Source: Cepaea nemoralis (Eukaryota > Mollusca > Gastropoda > Stylommatophora > Helicidae). From it: 64,000 nucleotides of DNA. The position numbers were made by a program, and so were the translations under genes. How positions within the stretch are numbered: the first letter of the stretch is position 1; each line of letters starts with the position of its first letter. The notes under the pieces were generated by a model that searched no databases, was not told the origin of the DNA, and saw only the letters and a list, made by a program, of their open reading frames with translations. This document shows positions 55,509 to 64,000 of this stretch, one piece after another. Location: positions 62,001 through 126,000 of the forward strand of contig JACEFZ010011703.1 in assembly GCA_014155875.1 (NCBI GenBank), written 5' to 3'.

Positions 55509-55665
55509 CTTCTTCTTCTTCTTCTGCGTTCATCCGGAGTTTTTTTCGTATGTGATTGCGTTGTGCCCGTTTACAGCAGAGCTGCGTTCTTGCGCTGTTA
55601 GGCCGACTCATCCGACTTCTGCGGGCATTTGTTGACCGGGTTAACCTTCCCGGAAACGTGCAATT
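55509..55665 (-). repeat. GAA-tailed retroposon with 12-bp TSD
   Basis: (CTT)n at 55509-55525, GCGTTCATCCGGAGTTTTTT, TTTACAGCAGAGCTGCG and GGGTTAACCTTCCCGG. Flanked by AAACGTGCAATT on both sides (about 55497-55508 and 55666-55677). Confidence 0.88.
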
Positions 55666-55799
55666 CGAACTACTACCTTGTGAGCCAATCTCTTTAATTA
55701 ATGACAAATGTTTAAATGTTTGCATAAAGGAGAAATCTTTTTTTATAAAATTATAATTTCTCATTATATAAAAACTGTCATTTACTGCCAATATAGTAC

Positions 55800-55995
55800 C
55801 TTGCGGTGTATGGCAGAGGGGTCTTTGAGCCTGAGGAATAAAGTCCGCCTGGCTAGTGCAGTCGCCGCGAACTGTGCAGGTTAGGATTTTCTTTTTGCCC
55901 CCGACAGAAAAAAATCTGACACCTTACAGAGGGATCGAACCCGGGCCTCCCGAATGAGAGTCCGGCATTCTAGCTTCTCGGCCAGCCGCTCCTCC
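55800..55995 (-). repeat. tRNA-headed SINE
   Basis: Minus strand starts GCGGCTGGCCGAGAAGCTAG (A box) and has GGCCCGGGTTCGATCCCTC (B box) 40 bases on. The body runs to about 55800. The head resembles a class with a long variable arm, but a true cloverleaf was not verified. Confidence 0.6.
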
Positions 55996-56019
55996 TCTCA
56001 TTATATAAAGATATCTATT

Positions 56020-56170
56020 TTAGCATGAACCATCAGATTTTAAATTTGAGTATTTACTAATGGGACCACCACCAAAAGATAGGCCTTGAGAAACCGAATC
56101 TAATGGTACCAGGATGATGCATGTTATGTCAATTAGAAGCGAAGATATGCAACTTTGAGTGTCGCGATTG
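56020..56170. repeat. Left arm of a 4.5-kb inverted repeat pair
   Basis: AACCATCAGATTTTAAATTT to AACTTTGAGTGTCG is almost the exact reverse complement of 60393-60535. Confidence 0.85.
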
Positions 56171-56174
56171 TAAA

Positions 56175-56820
56175 CACATAAATTAATTAATATAACTAAT
56201 TGGCGGCCATTTTTATATGCTAATTAGATAATGTTGCATACTATGTAAACAGGAATTAACCCATTATGTGCGTATCACCATTCCGCATAATACAATATAT
56301 TACGTGCCAGGGTTTAAACATAATATAAAGAATGCACTTGGTAATTAATTAATATAATAACTAATTGGCGGCCATTTTTATATGCTAATTAGATAATGTT
56401 GCATACTATCTAAACAGGAATTAACCCATTATGTGCGTAGCATCATTCCGCATAATACAATATATTACGTGCCAGGGTTTAAACATAATATAAAGAATGC
56501 ACTTGGTAATTAATTAATATAATAACTAATTGGCGGCCATTTTTATATGCTAATTAGATAATGTTCCATACTATCTAAACAGGAATTAACCCATTATGTG
56601 CGTATCATCATTCCGCATAATACAATATATTAAGTGCCAGGGTTTAAACATAATATAAAGAATGCACTTGGTAATTAATTAATATAATAACTAATTGGCG
56701 GCCATTTTATATGCTAATTAGATAATGTTGCATACTATCTAAACAGGAATTAACCCATTATGTGCGTAGCATCATTCCGCATAATACAATATATTACGTG
56801 CCAGGGTTTAAACATAATAT
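56175..56820. repeat. Tandem repeat, about 170-bp unit, four copies
   Basis: Units start near ATTAATATAATAACTAATTG with GGCGGCCATTTTTATATGCT, CATTCCGCATAATACAATAT and GTGCCAGGGTTTAAACATAA. Copies are nearly identical. A single partial unit recurs at 60110-60180. Confidence 0.92.
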
Positions 56821-56879
56821 TAGCAATTTCAGAATTATCGCCCTTTTTTTTAGCTCTTCACTTTTTTTTGTGTAATTTT

Positions 56880-57840
56880 GCGAACTTTTTCCTGCATCAT
56901 CGAACGATCACTTCCGGTTTGACATGGACTGCTAAAAGAACAAAAAAAACGAAAGCAGTGTGGTACGATCAAAGGGGAAGTTATTCTCATATATTTAGAA
57001 GTGGTTCTGCTAGCTAACCGCCAAGTTATTACACCATAAAAACGATTTATCTGGATTATATATGGTTCTTTTCACGATTAGTAAGGTAATTTGTCTTATA
57101 ACTCCTGACTATGAAAGATTAATTCATTTTTTCGTGCATATTTGAATCCCCCGTTCAATTTTACATAAATATGAAGAGTTTCAACATTGCAGGTGTTTGC
57201 ACACGATCAGGACAAAATATTTCGTGACACCGCCTTGATAAGACAAAATTCAAGATGGTGGCGCCCATACCATACAATAGTACTAAACTTTAGCGGACCT
57301 ATATTTATTTATTAAATTAGAACTGGTAATTTAAGTACTAACATTAAACAGAATACAAGTGTCATGTGTAGCAGTAATGTATGTATCTATCTGTGTACGA
57401 GCATGATGATATTTCAGCATTTTACATGACTGAAAATAATTTTGAAAGCCAGTTTTCAGACCCGTCTGTAAACTTGTAGTAAGAAGATGTTTAAGATGTT
57501 AAGTAAGGAGTACTTTTTTTCTAAGCTGCGCTGCAGCACTTAATTATTTTAAATTTAAATACAGTACTGTAAAATAAGTTATGTTTTAAATAAGTTAGTA
57601 TTTAATTTTTAATTGCTGACTATTATTTATTAATTAATTACTAGATACAGAAAAAAGAAGTCTGAGAAGTAGAAATCGATTTTTAGTGAACAGTTAATTA
57701 TTTAATATTTTAATTTTTTATTATTTAATATCTTAATAATTAATTAACTGCTGCTTAATTTATGCAGCAGTCACAAACTTAGTTACTTACATTAATGTTT
57801 ATAATATTTAGTCAACAAAAGAAAGCTGTCGCAATGCAGT
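56880..57840. other. AT-rich intron sequence, includes a repeat-family head
   Basis: The block at 56885-57270 (ACTTCCGGTTTGACATGG, TTTACATAAATATGAAGAG, CAAGATGGTGGCGCCC) parallels 52500-52805 and 54430-54740. From 57300 to 57840 it is AT-rich with TTAATTAA motifs only. Confidence 0.4.
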
Positions 57841-57846
57841 TAGTAC

Positions 57847-58435
57847 TCATCTCATCTCATCATGTTCCTCTTGTACCTTGCGGTGTCGAGGTGAAGTATA
57901 AACTTCGTGAGAGTGCCTGATTATGGGCTTCATATATCGATATTCCCATGGATTCTGCTATTCCCTCCGTCCAACGTTTACGTGGTCGGCCTCTTCCTCT
58001 GTTTCCATCTGGTCTGTACATCATTGCTTGTTGTGGCATGCTGTTGACTGGTAACCTACTTGCATGGCCAAACCATTTAACTTGCTGCTTTCTAATAAAA
58101 TCTAGTGCTGCTTTAACCCCCACTTTAGTCAGTCCGTTTATACTTCTTAGTTTTTCTACGAGCAGTATGAAGATCCCCTGCCGGCTTGCTAGGCCAGTCA
58201 CAGGTTTAGGACACAAATCTGACCACAGGGAGTCCATCCCCTATGGCGAGCCATAGCCCCGTTAGCCCATGACCTCACGGTCATGGTTGCCCGGTCTGCA
58301 CCACGTGGAGGTAGGGGTTGACTTGTGTAGTCTGCGGGTCATCGGCAGGCTACTAATTTTCGCTCTTCACTCCTCCTGGTAGAGGCTAGCCGATCCTAAC
58401 CCTGCTGGCTGCAGGGTCAGGCGCATTCCACACCT
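57847..58435 (-). pseudogene. 5'-truncated LINE C-terminal fragment with 12-bp TSD
   Basis: Minus strand reads ALDFIRKQQVKWFGHASRLP, VNSMPQQAMMYRPDGNRGRG, RPRKRWTEGIAESMGISIY and QALSRSLYFTSTPQGTRGT, then an ATGAGATGAG tail. TGCAGTTAGTAC lies on both sides (57835-57846 and 58436-58447). Open over 125 codons, so fairly young. Confidence 0.8.
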
Positions 58436-58599
58436 TGCAGTTAGTACATTAAGACAATATGATACATTTTCATGAATTGTTCTTTCACTAACGACGAACA
58501 TTTCACATGACATTTAATTAATATAATAAATGTGCAGCTATTTTTAACTAGCAATTAGGTCACAGCACATCATAACAAAAAGTCTTATAAGTCAATTGC

Positions 58600-58715
58600 A
58601 TCTTTGTCAGAAACTCTGAGACTCTTGTGCTTTGTACGATGCTTTCACCAGGCCGCTGTGGGGAAAGAGACTGAGCAAACCTGGTGCAATGAAGTTGATC
58701 CTCTCATTCCTCTCG
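58600..58715 (+). repeat. SINE family A, 3' part
   Basis: CTCTTGTGCTTTGTACGATG, GGGGAAAGAGACTGAGC and AATGAAGTTGATCCTCTC. Confidence 0.6.
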
Positions 58716-58719
58716 ACAT

Positions 58720-59400
58720 TCTATCGAAAGAGGAATATTACCTTTACTTTCCTGTTACCAAATCATAAGTAGAAACCCCATTTTAAAATATTCTCTGTAT
58801 AGGCAAATATTAATAATAATCATCATAAAGTGCCGGCTGGCGTAGGCGTTCATGGCTTTCCACAATCTCGGTCTTTGGTGTTCTGGATCCTAATACTAAA
58901 TTATATTATACACCTGCGTTATACACCTGAGAGAAGTGAGGAGTCTCGTTCATGTCAACGAACCAGGCAAGCTAATACAGGAAAGTACTCTTACTAATAA
59001 TTTACATAAATTAAAAAAATTAGTTGTGAAACATAAACAGCAATTAACCAAAGAATGGCCATCACTTGTGACACTCTTTCTTAAACCATTTCCTGGGACA
59101 TTCAAGATTCTGCCTGTCACACCTTTGCCACAGCCTGTGTCAATTTGATAAAACAATTCAGATGCACACCTTCCTGTGGTGAGTTTCTATATATTTGAAT
59201 AACGAAGACACAAACAATAGATTGCACGATTTATTGCCTGGCATATTTCGCTGCATCTCGTCAGGTACATACTGCAGAAATCTGAAAATATAAAAAATAT
59301 AAAATTACACAGAGTAATGAAGCTTACATAAAAGAATAACGAAAAACAAATGCCTACACAAAATACAATAAATAATCACGGAGAAGACCCTCCAGTGACT
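58720..59400. other. Intron sequence, nothing firm
   Basis: A short LINE 3'-end-like block at 58825-58890 (GGCGTTCATGGCTTTCCACA) resembles 26200-26230 and 49250-49290. A 70-codon open frame at 58936-59148 has no domain. Confidence 0.35.
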
Positions 59401-59870
59401 ACATTGTTAATTAGGTCACGACACACCCTATAAAAAAAATAAATAATGCGTCAAGTTAGGCCTCGCCGCCCCGGACGCAATGATATATGGCACAACGTTG
59501 TCCGTTTAAAAATAAACAAGCCATGGTAATAGAAGGCAAATAATAAACAGTTGGCGGCCATTTTAAATTGTTAATTAGGTCACGGCACACCCTATAAAAA
59601 AAATAAATAATACGTCAAGTTAGGCCTCGCCGCCCCGGACGCAATGATATATGGCACAACGTTGTCCGTTTAAAAATAAACAAGCCATGGTAATAGAAGG
59701 CAAATAATAAACAGTTGGCGGCCATTTTAAATTGTTAATTAGGTCACGGCACACCCTATAAAAAAAAATAAATAATACGTCAAGTTAGGCCTCGCCGCCC
59801 CGGACGCAATGATATATGGCACAACGTTGTCCGTTTAAAAATAAACAAGCCACGGTAATAGAAGGCAGAA
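59400..59870. repeat. Tandem repeat, about 164-bp unit, three copies
   Basis: CACACCCTATAAAAAAAATA starts near 59422, 59586 and 59751, each with AGGCCTCGCCGCCCCGGACG and CAACGTTGTCCGTTTAAAAA. Between the copies lies AACAGTTGGCGGCCATTTTA, linking this to the 56175-56820 family. Confidence 0.92.
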
Positions 59871-60392
59871 TTTCTCAAGTTTCCAATCTTAGGGCCGCGA
59901 TAAATCCTGACTTATCAGTTAATTTATCATTGGACTTCCTGGTATTAAATTACAGTCACCATATAATTTATAACTCCGCTTAGAATCAACGTACAGTCTT
60001 CGTTGAGATACCGTTGGATTCGTCTTGTCAAGCTCTATCTAACTGGTATGATTTCATAAGTAAAAACCCAATTTTTAAATATTGACCAAAATTGCTAATA
60101 ATATTAAGAATGCACTTGGTAATTAATTAATATAATAACTAATTGGCGGCCATTTTTATATGCTAATTAGATAATGTTACATCATATGTAAAAATAGATG
60201 ACATGAGCGGTTAGGCTTCGCTACACCGATCGCAATGATGTATGGTTGCTAGGATGTTCGTGTATGGTTGCTAGGATGTTAGTTTAAAAATAAACAAACT
60301 ACTCTAGTTTTGATAACTTCTGCTATGACCTTGGTTCGGACACGAAAAAAAGATGTGCAGAAGAGATCTTTTGTGTCAATTTCTGCGTTAAT

Positions 60393-60535
60393 GATCTCGA
60401 CACTCAAAGTTGCATATCTTCGCTTCTAATTGACATACATGCATCATCTTGGTACCATTAGATTCGGTTTCTCAAGGCCTATCTTTTGGTGGTGGTCCCA
60501 TTAGAAAATACTCAAATTTAAAAATCTGATGGTTC
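60393..60535. repeat. Right arm of the 4.5-kb inverted repeat pair
   Basis: Reverse complement of 56020-56170 with a few differences. Next to it, 60110-60300 carries another partial unit of the tandem family and TTGCTAGGATGTTCG (twice). Confidence 0.85.
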
Positions 60536-60960
60536 ACCCTAAAACATGTTTTTTTTTTTTTTTTTGAGTCCAATGGAATCAGCCTGTGTAAAAACTGTGT
60601 TCCAGACACGAAGATTTTGATTTAGATTAGAATCCCTTTTTCTCAACTTACCATATAAAGTACCAACTACTTATTAATTAGCTAACAATTAGTATAACAA
60701 AGAGTGTTAACAACAAAAATTTACAACATTAAGTTCATTAAGGAAGGGAAATTAATTAAAGGCGTCATTATTCGAGTTCCCTTTCTTCGGCTCACCGTTC
60801 GCGCACTGAGTCATCGGACCTACGATCGGTTTCTGCCGGCCCTGGTAGTACTGGTACTGTCTTTGAGTACAACTTTATCCACGTAATTCATCAGAAATTT
60901 ACTTAATTTTAAGCAAAACCTACGAATAAAGACTATGTGTTTTACAACGTGCAGACTCAC

Positions 60961-60984
60961 CCTTTCAACCTCAACCGATGTCAT
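60961..60984 (-). CDS. Septin exon 1 (start codon, eight residues)
   Basis: Minus strand: ATG at 60984, reading MTSVEVER, then donor GTGAGT at 60960. Phase 0 matches exon 2 and brings the total to exactly 416 codons. The -3 base is A, a favourable start context. A short acidic/basic leader before the polybasic region is normal for septins. Assignment rests on phase, a good donor and the family-like leader. A different first exon cannot be excluded. Confidence 0.6.
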
Positions 60985-61254
60985 TTTGGAAATAGAAGTA
61001 GTAATTAGAAAATAATAACGGTTGCTGAAATTTCTGAGACGAGGAAGCAGGGGCCAGCAGACGAGTGAAGATTTTTTGTTTTCACTACAAGAGAGTTACT
61101 TTTTGCCATATAAGGACTGGGGTCTATGTTCTATTACTAGGTCAATGCACGTGGCACTTAAAATCTTTGAAGTGTTCATGGAGAGAACTAAACAAATTCC
61201 AGTGAACCAAAAGCTGATAAATTACTGCACGCTAGCACTGAATATATGTTAATG

Positions 61255-61401
61255 AGGAAAAATTGGAGGTGGTGGACAATTTCGAATATCTTGGGTCATT
61301 TATTACCAACAATGGCGACACAACGAAAGAAATTAAAAGACGAACATCTATTGCTCTTCAAAATCTAAAACTGAATAAATTGTGGCGTGGGACAGAAAGA
61401 C
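61255..61401 (+). pseudogene. LINE reverse-transcriptase fragment, 5' side of an inserted LINE
   Basis: The frame reads LEVVDNFEYLGSFITNNGDT then TKEIKRRTSIALQNL (the YLG..I thumb block) and is cut at 61402 by the LINE at 61413-63078. The remainder of the host element is at 63090-63420. Confidence 0.7.
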
Positions 61402-61412
61402 CTACAAAAGTT

Positions 61413-63078
61413 CTTCTTCTTCTTCTTCAGCGTTCCGAGCCATTGAGGTTCTTTACTGCAGATACAATCCGTCTCCATTCGTCTCTCTGGTTGACCTTCT
61501 CTTGCCAGTCGTTGATTCCAAGTGCTTGTAGGTCTGTATATATATTATCTCTCCACCGTCTTCTTGGTCTACCTCGGGGTCTACGGTCATTTATTTCCTG
61601 AGTGTAAGCGAGCTTTGTTTCCCTATTGTCTTCCATTCTTTCTATATGCCCCAGCCATTGTAGTCTATTAGCCTTCATGATACCAGTGATTAGCGGGGAC
61701 TTAAACAGATCATAAATGTCTTTGTTACTTCTTCTTTTCCACTCTCCACTTTGTAGTATCCCTAATGGGTCCAAAGATGCGTCTTAAAACTTTGTTCTCA
61801 AAGGTTTGTAACAAGGCTTCGTCTCCTTTCGTTGTACTCCAGGTTTCAGAGCCATACAGCACAACTGGTCTGATCAGTGTTTTGTATATTGTGATTTTGG
61901 TGTTACGAGATAGCGCCTTTGATTTTAGTAGATGTTGTAGTGCATAGTATATCTTATTTCCAGAGTTGATTCTAGTTTGTATTTCTTCCCTTATGATGTT
62001 GGAGCAGTTGAAGATGTACCCAGGTATTTGTATGTTTCCGTTCTTTTAATGGTCATATTATCTATTTGTATGTGGCCAGAGTTTTTAGCCATTCCTTCTC
62101 TTGAAATTACCATATATTCTGTCTTATCTTGGTTGATAACCAGCCCCATCTGTTGGGCTTTTTCCTTTAAGTGAGTCAATATTTCCAATGTCTTTTGTTC
62201 ATTTTCCCCTATAATATCTATATCATCTGCATAACCAAGCAGCTTGGATGTTCCCTCCAATATCACATTCCTCCTTTATCTTCCTTACAACTTTCTCTAG
62301 AGCCAGATTGAAGAGTAGCGGCGATAGTGCATCACCCTTGTTTCAAGCCAGATGTTATTTGGAAAGGGTCTGATTTCCTGCCTTTATATGTTACTATATT
62401 ATAAGTATCTTCCATGCATAGTCTGGTCATGTTGATTAACTTCCTTGGTATTCCAAATTCCTGCATAGCATTCCATAGACTATTCCTATGGACACTATCA
62501 TAAGCCTTTTTAAAATCCACAAAAATGTTATGGAGATCTCTTTTATATTCCCAATTTTTCTCGGCTATTTGTCGTAAGATAAATATCTTATCTATTGTTG
62601 ATCTGTTTTGTCTAAAACCCGCCTGGTAGTCACCTAATATGTTTTCTGAATATGGTTTTAGTCTATTTAGTAATACTGCGGATAGTATCTTATAGCTTGT
62701 GGACAGTAGTGATATTCCTCTATAATTTTCACACTGGAACTTGTCTCATTTCTTAACGATAGGTATCAATAATGACTCTTTCCAGTCATGGGGTAATTCT
62801 TCAGTCCTCCAGATTTTTATTATTAGTTCGTATAGCTTTAGATGTAATGCATGGCCACCTACCTTTATAAATTCAGCAGCAATTCCATCAGCCCCTGTTG
62901 CTTTATTGTTTTTAAGTCGTGTGATTACATATAGGATTTCTTTAAATACAGGTTCTTCAGTTTTTGGTTTACACGTTAGAACCTCTTCCTACGGGAAAGT
63001 GTTACTTGAAGCTTCACAATTTAGTAATTCAACAAAATATTCTTTCCATGTGTTGCACATTTCCTCATTGGTATTTAA
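61413..63078 (-). pseudogene. 5'-truncated LINE with (GAA)n tail and 11-bp TSD
   Basis: Minus strand from 63078 reads: NNKATGADGIAAEFIK-like block near 62910; NYRGISLLSTSYKILS near 62700; RQNRSTIDKIFILRQI near 62590; DFKKAYDSVHRNSLWNAMQE (RT motif A) at 62515-62455; TSGLKQG at 62345; GYADDIDIIGENE (catalytic YADD) at about 62240; KYLGT at 62040; and LQWLGHIERMEDN, RPRGRPRRRWRDN at 61660-61560. Frameshifts near 62760, 62330 and 62010-61960. CTACAAAAGTT flanks both ends (61402-61412, 63079-63089). The element ends GGAACGCTGAAGAAGAAG. Confidence 0.88.
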
Positions 63079-63089
63079 CTACAAAAGTT

Positions 63090-63420
63090 AGATTTAAAAA
63101 AAATAAGAGCATGCATCTTTTCCATTGCAAAACACGTCCGTGAGACCTGGACATTTACTAAACAAGATGAACAGCGTATAAATGCCTTCGAATATAGGTG
63201 TTATATACGGGTTTATAGTATCTGGGATAAAGAAAAGAACAAATGCATCCATACGACAAGAGCTAAATACTGAAGAAGGTTGGCTACTAAAGACTACAAA
63301 ACAAAGAAAACTGACATGTTTTGTTCACTTGAAGCGTCATGAAGGTTTGGAGAGAACAGTCTTTCAGGAGTAAATGCCGGGAAGAGAGGAAGAGGAAGAC
63401 CAAAGATAAGATGGGTGACA
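63090..63420 (+). pseudogene. LINE host relic, 3' side of the inserted LINE
   Basis: Frames with stops read ETWTFTKQDEQRINAFEYRC, then TEEGWLLKTTKQRKLTCFVH and LKRHEGLERT. Continuation of 61255-61401. Confidence 0.65.
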
Positions 63421-63439
63421 TGCTGCTGAATGAATTAAT

Positions 63440-64000
63440 GTTCCATTCCAGTGGCACCTTGCCGTATTGAAGATGATAGTTTGTTTCATTGTGCTTCAAA
63501 AAAGGCATAATAACTACAACCCATGGCCGTGACGAATGTGACTGATAAGGCCGATTCGTCGTAAACATTTTCACTATTATCTTACGTCTCGCACGCTCGG
63601 TATATGACTTATCTGCAATAGTTTTCTCCTTTGTCTTTATTCCATTTCTGATATATGCCCTCCATGCAACAGGTTCAGCGGCGACTTGCTCCCAATGTGC
63701 ATTATTATCAATGCCTGTATCTATCATATCCCGCTTACACACATCTTTGTATCGTTGTAGAGGCCGACTCTGAGATCTCTTACCCATCTGTAAAAAGATT
63801 TCCTTTGGTATTCTACCATCATCCATTCTCCTAACGTATCCTATCCATCTAAGTCTACAAAGACTGAGCATGGAATAAACCGTCACACAACCTGATCTTT
63901 CCAATACTTCAGTATTTGTGATTTTGTCATGCCACTTAATACCAAGTATTCTTCACAGACACCGCAGACACCACGTTTCTTTTGGTGTGAGTAAGTTGTC
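63440..64000 (-). pseudogene. LINE C-terminal relic, extends beyond the window
   Basis: Minus strand reads LRWIGYVRRMDDGRIPKEIF, RYKDVCKRDMIDTGID and WEQVAAEPVAWRAYIRNGI (63870-63640), then a frameshifted zinc-finger-like end near 63590-63530 matching 26440-26340. Preceded at 63905-64000 by CEEYLVLSGMTKSQILKYW. This LINE C-terminal layout (RYKDVCKRDL..GID) is widespread in animals. Confidence 0.75.

Noticed and set aside
56175..56820. CRISPR-like array
   Set aside because: Contiguous 170-bp tandem units without unique spacers, in an animal intron.

Overview
The window looks like animal genomic DNA: genes split by introns with GT-AG splice sites, dense non-LTR retrotransposon debris, tRNA-headed SINEs, mariner, hAT and piggyBac DNA transposons, and many micro- and minisatellites. 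The SINE and LINE types suggest a lophotrochozoan, most likely a mollusc (gastropod-like). That placement is inference; no rRNA, mitochondrial or other diagnostic gene is present.

One host gene is clearly supported. A septin of the SEPT6/8/10/11 type lies on the minus strand from about 60984 (start codon) to 27231 (stop). I assembled eleven coding exon positions from splice signals and reading phase. They sum to 1248 nt, a 415-residue protein with G1 P-loop, G3, G4, septin unique element and C-terminal coiled coil. One position, the exon carrying G3, exists as two tandem 82-nt copies (48305-48386 and 47599-47680) with the same phases. They look mutually exclusive, and one changes the G3 aspartate to asparagine. 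This is the most interesting biological signal in the window.

Layout. 1-1029: a Penelope-like GIY-YIG endonuclease reading frame split by a 679-bp element with 44-bp perfect terminal inverted repeats and a 5-bp target duplication. 932-7216: four head-to-tail copies of a 1.55-1.61 kb unit that begins in the tail of that reading frame, each carrying the same hAT-type MITE. 7217-27230: a graveyard of SINEs, LINE fragments, mariner relics, minisatellites and one hAT element. It contains one fairly long open reverse-transcriptase fragment (25196-26167) and no host gene I recognise. 27231-60984: the septin gene, whose large introns hold most of the other elements, including a nearly intact piggyBac transposase gene (43621-46239, one frameshift) inside a LINE relic, and families of long fold-back and tandem repeats in the 10-kb first intron. 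60985-64000: nested LINEs, among them a 5'-truncated element with an 11-bp target duplication and a GAA tail.

Nested insertions give a relative chronology: several LINE relics are interrupted by SINEs, mariner, hAT or piggyBac copies, often with identifiable target-site duplications. A short GAA-tailed retroposon shares its 3' end with the GAA-tailed LINE and may depend on it. All family assignments were made by eye from translated motifs; no database search was run.
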